Positions 37,324 to 47,988 of a stretch of 64,000 bases of DNA are shown piece by piece. Each line of letters starts with the position of its first letter. Position 1 is the stretch's first letter. The position numbers and the translations under genes were made by a program. Source of the stretch: Buchnera aphidicola (Periphyllus testudinaceus) (GTDB lineage Bacteria; Pseudomonadota; Gammaproteobacteria; Enterobacterales; Enterobacteriaceae); contig NZ_OZ060380.1 of the NCBI RefSeq assembly GCF_964059035.1, forward strand, positions 310,001 through 374,000, given 5' to 3'. The notes under the pieces are model-generated. The model saw nothing but the letters and a program-made list of their open reading frames with translations. It searched no databases and was not told the origin of the DNA.

Positions 37324-38406
37324 ATGAAAAATAATTTAAAAAATTTTAAAAAAGGCGTTTTAAATGGAACTGAAACAAAGAAAATATTTAAATTAGCAAA
37401 AAAAAATAATTTTGCTATTCCAGCTATAAATTGTATTAATACTGATTCCATTAATTCAGTTTTACAAACAGCATCCGAAATTAAATCTCCTGTAATTATA
37501 CAATTTTCATATGGAGGATCAATATTTATATCTGGTAAGAAAAATAATAAAAAAGAAATGTTTCAAGAAGCTATAGATGGAGCTGTATCTGGAGCAAAAC
37601 ATATTCATTTAGTTTCTAAACATTATAATATACCAATTATTATTCATACTGATCATTGTAATAAAGAGCTTTTACCTTGGGTTGACGGATTAATTAAAGT
37701 TGGAAAAAAATATTTTTCAAAAAAAGGTCGCCCTTTATTTTCATCACATATGTTAGATTTATCTCAAGAAAATTTAAAAACTAATATTAATTATTGTAGT
37801 AAATATCTTAAAAAACTAAAAAAAATAAATATGTTATTAGAAATAGAACTTGGTTGCACTGGAGGAGAAGAAGATGGAATAGACAATACAAAAATAGAAA
37901 AAAAATATCTATATACAAAACCAAAAGAAGTAAATTATGCATATAATAAATTATCTCTTATTGGTAAAAATTTTTCTATTGCAGCATCTTTTGGGAATGT
38001 TCATGGAGTATATAAAATAGGAAATGTAGAACTTAAACCAAAAATTTTAAAAAAATCACAAAAATATATTAAAAATAAAAATCATCTTAAAAAAAATAAT
38101 CCACTAAATTTTGTTTTTCATGGAGGTTCTGGATCTTCTTTAAAAGATATTAAAAAATCTATTAAATATGGAGTAGTAAAAATAAATTTTGATACAGATA
38201 TACAATGGTCATCATGGAAGGGTGTATTAAATTTTTATAAAAAAAATAAAAAATATCTTCAAAATCAATTAGGAAACCCCGAAGGAAAAAATAAACCTAA
38301 CAAGAAATATTATGATCCAAGAAATTGGATACAACACTCTAAAGATTGTTCTTCTTTAAAATTAAAAAAAATATTTTTAAACTTAAATTCAATAAATTTA
38401 TTATAA
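37324..38406 (+). CDS. fbaA: Fructose-bisphosphate aldolase, class II
   Basis: Zinc aldolase cleaving fructose 1,6-bisphosphate. 360 residues (E. coli 359). PAINCINTDSINSVLQTA, HTDHC with catalytic Asp110 and zinc His111, SSHMLDLSQE, EIELGCTGGEEDGIDN (zinc Glu), SFGNVHGVYK, FVFHGGSGSSLKDI and NFDTDIQWSSW are all conserved. Likely cotranscribed with pgk; mscS follows. Confidence 0.98.
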   Translation: MKNNLKNFKKGVLNGTETKKIFKLAKKNNFAIPAINCINTDSINSVLQTASEIKSPVIIQFSYGGSIFISGKKNNKKEMFQEAIDGAVSGAKHIHLVSKHYNIPIIIHTDHCNKELLPWVDGLIKVGKKYFSKKGRPLFSSHMLDLSQENLKTNINYCSKYLKKLKKINMLLEIELGCTGGEEDGIDNTKIEKKYLYTKPKEVNYAYNKLSLIGKNFSIAASFGNVHGVYKIGNVELKPKILKKSQKYIKNKNHLKKNNPLNFVFHGGSGSSLKDIKKSIKYGVVKINFDTDIQWSSWKGVLNFYKKNKKYLQNQLGNPEGKNKPNKKYYDPRNWIQHSKDCSSLKLKKIFLNLNSINLL

Positions 38407-38497
38407 TATAAAAAAACTATCACGATTTAAAATAATATTTTAAAAAAATAATTAAAAAAAATTATCTTTATAACATTAATATATTCGGATTTTTAAC

Positions 38498-39154
38498 ATG
38501 CTCAAATATACATTTATAATGACTGCAATAATTATTTTATTAGGTCGATTTAATCATTTTCAACCAACTTTTGTAATCGCAACATTAGGAACTTTAGGAA
38601 TGACTGTAGGATTTACTCTACAAGGAACCATTGCAAACTTTACATCTGGAATTTTATTAAAAATTTTTAAACCTTTTGAAATAAAAGAATTTATTGGTTT
38701 AGACAAAATTTCCGGAACAGTTTTAAACATAGACTTGTTTTATACTGTACTAAAAACAATAGATGGAAAAATAGCAGTTGTTCCAAATAATAAAATTTTA
38801 TTAGGAGACATTGTAAATTATACAAGATCTCCTATTCGAAGAAACGAATTTTTTATTAATGTTTCTTATCATAAAAATACAAAATTAATAGTGGATGTAT
38901 TACAAAAAGTTTTAGATGAAGAAGATCGAGTAATGAAAAATAAAGATATAGTAATAGGATTAAATGAATTATCTCCTTATTCTTTAAATTTTGTTGTTAG
39001 ATGTTGGAGCAAAACAGAAGAATTACAAAGTGTATATTGGGATTTAATGTTTGCTTTTAAAAAAGCCTTAGATAAAAATAATATACAAATTCCTACATAT
39101 ATTCATAACAATAATTTATTACCAAAAAAAAAAATAAACAAATCTAATAATTAA
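38498..39154 (+). CDS. mscS: Small-conductance mechanosensitive channel MscS, N-terminally truncated
   Basis: MscS opens on membrane tension to release solutes. The 218-residue product aligns with E. coli MscS (286) from residue ~87: LLGRFNHFQPTFVIATLGTLGMTVGFTLQG is the pore-lining TM3 with preceding loop, followed by the beta domain (FEIKEFIGLDKISGTVLNID, VVPNNKILLGDIVNYTRSP) and the alpha/beta vestibule. TM1 and most of TM2 are missing; an in-frame TAA at 38477-38479 and only 92 bases after fbaA leave no room for them. Either a shortened channel or an early pseudogene. Neighbour of fbaA as in E. coli. Confidence 0.9.
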   Translation: MLKYTFIMTAIIILLGRFNHFQPTFVIATLGTLGMTVGFTLQGTIANFTSGILLKIFKPFEIKEFIGLDKISGTVLNIDLFYTVLKTIDGKIAVVPNNKILLGDIVNYTRSPIRRNEFFINVSYHKNTKLIVDVLQKVLDEEDRVMKNKDIVIGLNELSPYSLNFVVRCWSKTEELQSVYWDLMFAFKKALDKNNIQIPTYIHNNNLLPKKKINKSNN

Positions 39155-39235
39155 ATTAATTTCTTTTATTTATTTTAAATAAAAAATAATTTAATTACCT
39201 AATAAACAATAACACTTTATTTTATAAAATTATTT

Positions 39236-42200
39236 ATGATAAAAATTTATACTTCTAATAGTTTTAATAATTTAATAAAAAAAATGTGTTATATAATGAA
39301 TATTAAATCTTCAGAAAAAATATTTATTAAAGAAATAATTGTTGTACCAGAATTAAAAATTTCAAAATTTATAAGACAAATTATCGAAAAAAAATTTGGA
39401 ATTTTTTGTAATATTTCATTTTTTACTCCAGAAAAATTTATATTTTACATATTAGAATTATTTATAAATAAAAAAAAATATAAAAAATTTAATCAATCAT
39501 ATATTTTATGGAAACTAATGAGTTTACCTGAAAAATTCCAAAAAAAATATTTTTTTAAAAAAAAAGAAAATGAATTTAACAAATTTAAATATTTTAAAAA
39601 TTTCTCAAAAATTTTTTATAAATATTTAATTTATAACACAAAATTAATAAAAAAATTAGAAAAAAATACAAAAAAAAACAAAAAAAAAATTTTTTTAAAA
39701 CAACAAAAAATATGGAAAAAAATTAATAAAAATTTAAAAAATACCCATCATTATGTAAATTTAATAAAAAATTTTATGAAAAAATATTATTTAAAAAAAA
39801 ATTTATATAAAAAATTACCTAATAGAATATTTATATTAAACCCAATTGATTTTCCTATTTCTTATTTTAATATTTTAAAAAAAATTAGTGAGAAACTAAA
39901 AATTTATTTTTTTTTGTACACTCCATTTAAAAAAATAAATAAAAAATCAATAATTAATTATAAAAAAAATTCAATAATATCTAATTGGATGAAATATGAC
40001 TTAAAAAAAATAAAAAATATTTTATCTTTAACTAAAAACAAAAAAAATATTTATATAAAAAATAAAAATATTACTTTACTTGATAAACTAAAAAATAAAA
40101 TTTTTTTTTTAAAAAACAATTCTATATATATAAATCAAAAAAAAGATAATTCAATATCAATACATGAATGCTATAATCATTTTAGAGAAATAGAAATTTT
40201 ACAAGAAAATATTTTAAAAATTTTAAATAATACAAAAACTATACAACCTAAACACATAATTGTTAAATCTAAAAATATCCAAAAATATATTCCATATATA
40301 AATTCTATTTTTAATTCTGAAATAAAAAAAAATAACATACCTTATTTTATACATGAAAAAATATTTGATAAAAATAATCCTATTATATATATTTTCAATA
40401 AAATTTTATCATTACCTCAAAGTAAATTTAAAAATAAAAAAATACTAGATTATTTAAATTTTAAATTTATTTCAAAAAAATTTTTAATTTCACAAAAAGA
40501 ACTTAAAATTATAAAAAAATGGATCTCATATACAAATATTTGTTGGGGAATTAATAAAAATCATAAAAAAAGTTTAAAACTTCCTGAAGAACATCAAAAT
40601 ACATGGAGTTATGGAATTAAAAAAATAATTTTAGGTTATGGAATGAAAAAAAAAAATAAAGTATGGAATAAAATATTTCCTTATAATATAAATGAAAAAA
40701 ACCACATTCTAATACTAGAAAAATTAATTTTATTTATTAAAACATTAAAAAAATGGAAAAAAAAATTATCTACAAAAAAAAAATGTAAAACTTGGAAAAA
40801 AATATATAAAGAAATAATAAATGATTTTTTTTATACAAAAAAAATTAAAAAAAAACTAAAACATATAAAAAAAAATTGGAAATATTTATTAAAAAATATT
40901 CAAATTAGTTCATACAAAAAAAAAATATCTATAGATATTATAAAATATGAAATTAATAAAAAAATTAATATAATTTATAAACGTGAAAAAAAAAATAATA
41001 ATATAATATTTACTAATTTTAATCTATTAAGGACAATACCATTTAAAATTACTTACATATTAGGAATGAATGAAAATTTTTTTAAAAATAAAACACAAGA
41101 AAGAGAAAATTTAATTCATTTATATAATAAAAAAGAAAATTTTAAAAAAAATACACAAGATTATTATATTTTTCTAGAATTATTAAGTTGTACTACAAAA
41201 AAACTAATAATAAGTTATATTAAAAACTCTTATGAAAATGAAAAAAATAATAAACCATCTATAATAATTTATCAATTAATAAAATATATAAAAAAAAATT
41301 TTTTAAAAGATTATAAAAAAATACAATTAATAAAAATTCACGAAAAATATAGTTTTTATAAAAAAAATTTTTATTTAAAAAATAAATTTAATAGTTTTAA
41401 TAATTTTTGGAATATATCTAAAAATAAAAAAAAAATAATTAAAACAAATTTTTTTAAAAAAAATATTTATATAAAAAATTATAAAAAAATTAAATTTAAA
41501 AATTTTATTTTATTCTGGAAAAATCCAATAAACTATTTTTTTAATAAAATATTAAAAATATATTATAAAGAAAAATATATAAATTATTCAAATAATGAAC
41601 CATTTTACATAGATAAAAAAAATCATTATTTATTAAATAAAAAAATATTAAATTATATAATTTTCAAAAAAAACTTAAAAAAATTATTCAATAAAATAAA
41701 ATATTTAGGAATTTTACCTCATGGAAACCTAGGAAAAATTTATTTTAAACACCAAATAAAAAAAAATAATAAAATTTTTTTAAAAATTAAAAATATTAAT
41801 TTTACTTTAAAAAATAAAAAATTCTTATTAAAAATAAAAAAATATAAAATATATGGAAAACTAAAAAATATCTCTTCTTTAAATGGTGTTGTACGCTGGA
41901 AATCTTTTAACTTAAATAATTTTGATAAAATTAGTTTATGGTTAAAACATATCATATACTGTGCTAATGGAGGTAAAAAAAATAGCATATATATTAGTTT
42001 AAATAAAAAAATAACTTTTAAAAACATTACAAAAAAAAAATCAAAAAAATATCTTTTAAAATATATTTATGGTTATATCCAAGGATTAAAAAATCCATTA
42101 ATTATTACTAAAACAGGATTAAATTGGTTTGATTATGTATATGATAAAAAAATTCAAAATATTTCAAAAAATAAAAAAATTATAAAAAATAGTAAAAATA

Positions 42201-42358
42201 AAATTTTTGAAACATGGCATGGAAATAAATATATAATAGGAGAAAAAAAAGATTTATATATAAAAAAAATATTTAATTCACTAAATAAAAAATCTATAAA
42301 AAAAATATTTAGAATAACAAAATATTGGATGTACCCTATATATAAAAACATTCTATAA
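39236..42358 (+). CDS. recC: Exodeoxyribonuclease V gamma subunit RecC
   Basis: RecC holds the RecBCD complex together, splits the duplex and reads Chi. 1040 residues (E. coli 1122), highly diverged and Lys-rich. Recognisable parts: N-terminal LKISKFIRQIIEKKFGIFCNISFFTPEKFIFYIL, IFILNPIDFPISYFNILKKI, ISIHECYNHFREIEILQE, FTNFNLLRTIPFKITYILGMNENFF and KNFILFWKNPINYFFNKIL. Position immediately before recB and recD (E. coli has ptrA between recC and recB) settles it. Whether Chi reading survives cannot be seen. Confidence 0.92.
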   Translation: MIKIYTSNSFNNLIKKMCYIMNIKSSEKIFIKEIIVVPELKISKFIRQIIEKKFGIFCNISFFTPEKFIFYILELFINKKKYKKFNQSYILWKLMSLPEKFQKKYFFKKKENEFNKFKYFKNFSKIFYKYLIYNTKLIKKLEKNTKKNKKKIFLKQQKIWKKINKNLKNTHHYVNLIKNFMKKYYLKKNLYKKLPNRIFILNPIDFPISYFNILKKISEKLKIYFFLYTPFKKINKKSIINYKKNSIISNWMKYDLKKIKNILSLTKNKKNIYIKNKNITLLDKLKNKIFFLKNNSIYINQKKDNSISIHECYNHFREIEILQENILKILNNTKTIQPKHIIVKSKNIQKYIPYINSIFNSEIKKNNIPYFIHEKIFDKNNPIIYIFNKILSLPQSKFKNKKILDYLNFKFISKKFLISQKELKIIKKWISYTNICWGINKNHKKSLKLPEEHQNTWSYGIKKIILGYGMKKKNKVWNKIFPYNINEKNHILILEKLILFIKTLKKWKKKLSTKKKCKTWKKIYKEIINDFFYTKKIKKKLKHIKKNWKYLLKNIQISSYKKKISIDIIKYEINKKINIIYKREKKNNNIIFTNFNLLRTIPFKITYILGMNENFFKNKTQERENLIHLYNKKENFKKNTQDYYIFLELLSCTTKKLIISYIKNSYENEKNNKPSIIIYQLIKYIKKNFLKDYKKIQLIKIHEKYSFYKKNFYLKNKFNSFNNFWNISKNKKKIIKTNFFKKNIYIKNYKKIKFKNFILFWKNPINYFFNKILKIYYKEKYINYSNNEPFYIDKKNHYLLNKKILNYIIFKKNLKKLFNKIKYLGILPHGNLGKIYFKHQIKKNNKIFLKIKNINFTLKNKKFLLKIKKYKIYGKLKNISSLNGVVRWKSFNLNNFDKISLWLKHIIYCANGGKKNSIYISLNKKITFKNITKKKSKKYLLKYIYGYIQGLKNPLIITKTGLNWFDYVYDKKIQNISKNKKIIKNSKNKIFETWHGNKYIIGEKKDLYIKKIFNSLNKKSIKKIFRITKYWMYPIYKNIL

Positions 42359-42395
42359 TTATAAAAATTTTAGAAAAATTAAAAAAATAAAAAAA

Positions 42396-45300
42396 ATGAA
42401 AAAAAAAAATAAACTTAAAAATATATTTTTGATTCCATTTAAAGGAATAAGAATGATTGAAGCTTCAGCAGGAACAGGAAAAACTTTTACAATTATACTT
42501 TTATATATTAGATTATTATTAGGAATTAATAATAAAAATAAGAAATATTCTATTAAAGAAATTTTAATAATAACTTATACAAATAATGCTAAATTAGAAA
42601 TACAAAAAAGATTATCAAAAAATATTTATAAACTATATATAGATTGTCTATATAAAAAAACATATAATAAAAATTTTAAAAAAATATTTAAAAAAATTAA
42701 AAACTTTAAAAATTCAATTAATATATTAAAAAAATCTATTTCAAAAATAAATAATGCTCCAATTTACACTATTCATGGATTTTGTAAAAAAATACTGAAA
42801 GATTATAATCTAAATTATAAATATAATTTGACAGAAAAAATATATAATGAAAATAAAATATATGAAAAATCTACATACGATTTTTGGAGAAAATTTATTT
42901 TTCCACTAAATAAAGAAATTTCAAATTTAGTTTATAAATACTGGAAACATCCAAAAAATTTATTATCTGAAATTAATCCATGGTTAAATATTAAATCAAA
43001 AATTTTTATATACAAAAAAAAAAATATAATATTTTTAAAAAACATAATAAAAATATTAAAAAAATTAAGAAATTTAAAAAAAAATGGATTAAAATTAAAT
43101 ATTTTATAAAAAACTTTATATATACCGACAAATTAAATAAAAGAATTTATAATAAAAAAAACATTCAAAGATGGTTAAAAAAAATTACAAAATGGTCTAT
43201 AAAAAAAACTAAAAACTATAATATACCAATAGAATTAAATTATTTTAAAAAAGAAAAAATATATGAAAATTTTAAAAATTTAAAAAAAATAAAAAATAAT
43301 TATTATTTTTTAAAAATTATAAGCCAATTTTTAAAAAAAAAATTTTCATTAAAAAAAGAATTTTTATTCTATTCTATGAAAAAAATTAAAAAAATTTCTA
43401 ATATTAAAAAAAAAAAATATTTTTGTTTTGATAATTTAATTAAATTTTTATTATCAAATCTAAAAAATAATAAAAATTTATCAGAATATATTGAAAAAAA
43501 GTTTCCAATAGCATTTATTGATGAATTTCAAGATACAGATCATCAACAATTTAAAATATTTAAAAAAATATATAAAAATAAAAAAAAATCATCTCTTATT
43601 CTTATTGGAGATCCCAAACAATCAATTTATAATTTTCGCGGAGCAGACATATTTTTTTATTTAAAAACTAAATCTAAAATATTAAAAAAATATACATTAA
43701 AAAAAAATTGGAGATCATCTGAAAAATTAATTAAAAATATTAATTTTTTATTTACTCGAATAAAAAATAGTTTTTTATTTAAAGAAATTATATATAAAAA
43801 ATTAATTCCTTCTTCCCAATCAAAAAAAATAAAATTTTTAATAAAAAAAATAGAACAACCAACAATGACATTTTGGTTACAACCTGGAAAAAAAAAAACA
43901 TTTCTTGAATATAACAAATGGATTTCAAAAAAATGCGCTGAAAATATTTTTTACTTAATCCAAAACATAAAAAAAAAAAAATCTATATTAAAAACATCAA
44001 CAAAAAAAAAAAAATTAACTATAAAAGACATTTGTATTTTAGTAAAAAACTATAAAGAATATAAAATTATAAAATTAGAATTAAAAAAATTTAAAATTAA
44101 CTCATATTATACTTCTGATAAAAAATCTATTTTTCATAAAATAGAAGTTAAAGAAATATTTTATATATTACAATCTATTTTAAAACAATCTAATGAATTT
44201 TATTTAAAACGAGCAATTTCTACTTCAATAATATTTAAAAATTCTTATATAATTTCTAAATTAACCAAAAAATATGAATTATGGTCTAAAATAAAAAAAA
44301 AATTTTATAATTATTTCAAAATATGGAAAAAACATGGAATTTTAAATTTAATAAAAAAAATTATTTATGAAAGTAATTTATATAAAAAATATTTTTTTAA
44401 AAATAAAAATAAAAAAAAAATACAAAATTTAATTAATTTAGCAAAAATTTTAGAAAAAAAATCTATTTTAAGAAAAAATTTTAGCTCACTTATAACATGG
44501 TTTCATAATAAAATAAAAGAAAAAATAACAAAAAATAAAAAATATTATATAAAAGTTAATGAAAATAAAAAAAATTCTATAAAAATAGTAACTATACATA
44601 AATCTAAAGGATTAGAATATCCAATAGTATGGATACCATTTATTTCTACTTTTCAACCTTCAAAAAAATTAATTTTTCATGATAGAAAAAAATTTAATAC
44701 ACATATAAATATACAAAAAAATAAAAAAAAAATTATTCTTGAAGAAAAAGAAAGATTATCAGAAGATATTCGTTTGTTATACGTTGCAATTACTAGAGCA
44801 AAATTTCATTGTAGTATAGGAGTAAGTCCTTTAATTAAAAATAACTTTAAAAAACATACTAATAAAAAAACAGATTTTCATAAAAGTGGATTAGGATATA
44901 TTCTTCAAAAAGGAAAATCTATGGATGAAAAAGAACTTCATAAAGAACTTAAAAATATTTCTTTACATTCATCTATAAAAATTCTTTCAAAAAATAAAAA
45001 ATATAATTTTAAAAAAATAAAAAAAAAAAAACAAAAAAATGTTTTAATAAATCAAAAATTTGTAAAAACGTTTAAACAAAAAATTTATACAAGTTATACA
45101 CAAATAAATAAAGAAAATATTTTAAAAATTAAAAAAAATTTTATTAATAATAATGATAAAAATAAAGAAAATACAAAAAAATATACCATACAATCTTTTC
45201 CAAAAGGAAAAAAATATGGAATATTTCTTCATGAAATATTAAAAAAAATAAATTTTAAAAAAAAAATTAATGAAAAATTTTTATTAAAAAAAATTAAAAA

Positions 45301-45874
45301 ATTAAAATTATCAAAAAAATGGATAAATATTATACAATATTGGATAAAAAATATTTTAAATACTCCATTAAATAATAATGGAATTAATTTACGTACAATT
45401 AAAAATAATTGTTTCGTAAAAGAACTAGAATTTTCTTTATTTTTAAAAAGAAAAATAAATTTTAATTCTATAAAAAAAATATTAAAAAATAAAAATATTA
45501 AAACACCTAAAATTTATAAAAAAGGAATTTTACTAGGAATTATAGATTTAATATTTCAAAATAAAAATAAATATTACTTAGTTGATTATAAATCAAATTA
45601 CCTAGGAAAAAATAAAAAATTCTATACAAAAAAAATCTTAAAAAAAGAAATTAAAAAAAACGGATATGATATTCAATATTATTTATATTCTACCGCTTTA
45701 CATAAATTTTTAAAAAGAAAACTAAAAAAATATAATTTTAAAAAAAATTTTGGAGGAATTTATTATCTATTTTTAAGAGGAATGAACGGAAAAAACAAAA
45801 AAACAGGAATATTTTTTTATTATCCTAAAAAAAAAATTATTAAAAAAATAAATGATACTTTTTTAATACCATAA
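42396..45874 (+). CDS. recB: Exodeoxyribonuclease V beta subunit RecB, frameshifted at a poly(A) run
   Basis: 3'-5' helicase plus nuclease of RecBCD. The first frame (42396-43109) has MIEASAGTGKTFTIIL, ILIITYTNNAKLEIQ and IYTIHGFCKKIL. It is cut by a missing A in an A9 run (43076-43084), after which the other frame is open from 43082 to 45874 without a stop. It carries IDEFQDTDHQQF, LIGDPKQSIYNFRGAD, TIHKSKGLEYP, LLYVAITRA, and the C-terminal nuclease with IIDLIF and VDYKSN (Asp ~1051 and ~1064, as D1067 and D1080 in E. coli). One added A gives ~1159 residues (E. coli 1180). Everything but the run is intact, so slippage rescue is likely. Confidence 0.92.
43076..43084 (+). repeat. A9 homopolymer at the recB frameshift point
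   Basis: Nine As; ten would continue the RecB frame from NLKKK into KWIKIKYFIKNF. As written the frame ends in TAA at 43107-43109, eight codons later. The shortest of the three frameshift runs, so slippage should be least frequent here. Confidence 0.8.
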
Positions 45875-45888
45875 AAGATATAAAAACT

Positions 45889-47712
45889 ATGTTAAATATA
45901 ATGAAAGAATTACTTAAAAAAAAAATAATTAAAATAATAGATTTTTACTTTTCTAAAACTATTTCAAAAAAAAATGAATCATTAGTTCTAATTATTTCTG
46001 CATATTTAAGTTTAAAAAATAGAAAAGGTCATTCTTATATATCTTTAAAAAAAATTTTTAGAAAAAAATTTTTTTCAAAAAAAATACTTTCTAAAATTAA
46101 ACATTTTAATACTACAAAAAAAATAAAAAAAGAATTATTAAAAAGTAATGCAGTAAGCAAAAAAAAAACATCTTGTCCTTTAATTTTAGATAAACACTAT
46201 TTATATTTAAACAAAATATGGAAAATAGAAAAAAAAATATTTAAATTTTTAATTTCTAAATATCCATTAAATAAATATATTTTAAATAAATTTAATAAAA
46301 TATTAAAAATAAAATTATTTAAAAATTTAAATGTTGAACAAAAAATTGCAATCACATCATGTTTAATAAATAAATTTACTTTTATATTAGGAGGACCTGG
46401 TACAGGAAAAACAAATATAGTATCTAAAATAATTTTTTTATTTATTACGATGTCAAAATATAAAAAAATTACTTTAGCTGCTTCAACAGGAAAAGCAAGT
46501 ACTGTTTTATTAGAATCTATCAAAAATAATAAATTATTATTAAAAGTAAATAAAAAATTTAAAAAATATATTCCAAAAAAATCATTTACTATACATCGTT
46601 TATTTCAACAAAATAATTATTTTGAAAACAATGATATTTTTTCAAAAAAACATAAAATTAATACCAATTTATTAATTATAGATGAATCATCTATGATAGA
46701 CATTTTTATATTTGAAAATATTATTAAATTAATTTCTAATAATACACAAATAATATTTCTTGGTGATAATAATCAATTACCTTCAATTAATACTGGTTCA
46801 ATTTTAAATGATATTTTTATATATTATTTAAAAAAAAATAAAAATAAAGAAAATTATTATAAATTTCAAAAATGTCTAAAAAAAAAAAATATAAAAAAAA
46901 TTTATAAAAAACAATATTTAAAAAATAAAATATGTTTATTAAAAAAAAAATATAGATTTAAAAAAAAATCTGATATTTATAAATTTTCTAAAATTATTAA
47001 AAATTATAAAAAAAATAACATTAAAAATATTTTTAATAATAAATTTAAAAATATTAAATTTTTTATTATAAATAATAAATATAAAAAATATATTAATATA
47101 ATTAAAAAATTTTTTTTATTTTATAAAAACTATTGGAAAATGATTTTAAAAAATAAACCATTTAAAAAAATTATTAAAATTTTCAATAAAATTCGAATTT
47201 TATGTATTTTAAAAAAAGGATTATATGGAATAAAAGGAATTAACAAAATTTTTGTACATCTTATAAAAAAAAATAATTTAACATATTTTAAAAAAATTAA
47301 TAATAAAAAATGGTATGTCGGAAAACCAATTATTATAACAAAAAATTTAAATACATTAAAATTATTTAACGGACTAATTGGAATAACATTACTAGATAAA
47401 AATAAAAATATGAAAGTGTTTTTTTTAATGCCTAATAAATCAATTAAAATTATTCCAATAAATTTAATTAAAAAATATAAAACTACATGGGCTATAACAG
47501 TTCATAAATCTCAAGGATCTGAATTTAAAAAAGTTATTTTAATAATTCCTTCAAAAAAAAATAAAATTATGTCTCGAGAAATAATATATACTGCTATAAC
47601 TCGATCAAAAAAAAAACTATTAATATTATCAAAAAAAAATATTTTTTTACAATATATTGAAAAAAAAATTATTAAAAAAAGCGGATTAAAAAAAAGATTA
47701 GAAAATTATTAA
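45889..47712 (+). CDS. recD: Exodeoxyribonuclease V alpha subunit RecD
   Basis: 5'-3' helicase of RecBCD. 607 residues (E. coli 608). Walker A GGPGTGKT at ~168-175, ASTGKASTVLLES, TIHRLFQ, LLIDESSMIDIFI (Walker B), FLGDNNQLPSINTGSIL, and motif VI TTWAITVHKSQGSEF with YTAITRSKKKLLIL. The ATG at 45901 (residue 5) aligns with the E. coli start and is an alternative. Fifteen bases after recB. In E. coli argA follows; here the next gene is initiator tRNA. Confidence 0.95.
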   Translation: MLNIMKELLKKKIIKIIDFYFSKTISKKNESLVLIISAYLSLKNRKGHSYISLKKIFRKKFFSKKILSKIKHFNTTKKIKKELLKSNAVSKKKTSCPLILDKHYLYLNKIWKIEKKIFKFLISKYPLNKYILNKFNKILKIKLFKNLNVEQKIAITSCLINKFTFILGGPGTGKTNIVSKIIFLFITMSKYKKITLAASTGKASTVLLESIKNNKLLLKVNKKFKKYIPKKSFTIHRLFQQNNYFENNDIFSKKHKINTNLLIIDESSMIDIFIFENIIKLISNNTQIIFLGDNNQLPSINTGSILNDIFIYYLKKNKNKENYYKFQKCLKKKNIKKIYKKQYLKNKICLLKKKYRFKKKSDIYKFSKIIKNYKKNNIKNIFNNKFKNIKFFIINNKYKKYINIIKKFFLFYKNYWKMILKNKPFKKIIKIFNKIRILCILKKGLYGIKGINKIFVHLIKKNNLTYFKKINNKKWYVGKPIIITKNLNTLKLFNGLIGITLLDKNKNMKVFFLMPNKSIKIIPINLIKKYKTTWAITVHKSQGSEFKKVILIIPSKKNKIMSREIIYTAITRSKKKLLILSKKNIFLQYIEKKIIKKSGLKKRLENY

Positions 47713-47756
47713 AAAAAACATATTTTAATTAAAATATTATATTAATTAAAAAATTT

Positions 47757-47830
<74 letters not shown>

Positions 47831-47847
47831 ATATTTTATTATTTATA

Positions 47848-47876
47848 TATATAACATTTATGAAAAAAATATGCAA
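47848..47876 (-). promoter_or_regulatory. Promoter of initiator tRNA
   Basis: On the minus strand TTGCAT (47876-47871) is followed after 16 bases by TTATAT (47854-47849), or after 17 by TATATA. The -10 ends 18 bases before the tRNA, giving a short leader. Confidence 0.5.
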
Positions 47877-47988
47877 ATTTTTTTTTATATATTTAAATTT
47901 ATTTTAAAAAACTTTAAATAAAATTAAATAAATATATGATAAAATATTATTAATATAAATTTTTAAAATAATTATTAAAAAGGAAAAA

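Noticed and set aside
43110..43375. An apparent intergenic gap splitting recB into two genes
   Set aside because: The second frame is open without a stop from 43082 onward, so the stretch is RecB coding sequence after a one-base shift, not a spacer or separate gene.
46197..46523. 108-codon minus-strand open frame over recD
   Set aside because: Lies wholly inside the conserved RecD Walker region in antisense; Phe/Ile/Leu-rich composition is the complement of Lys/Asn codons.
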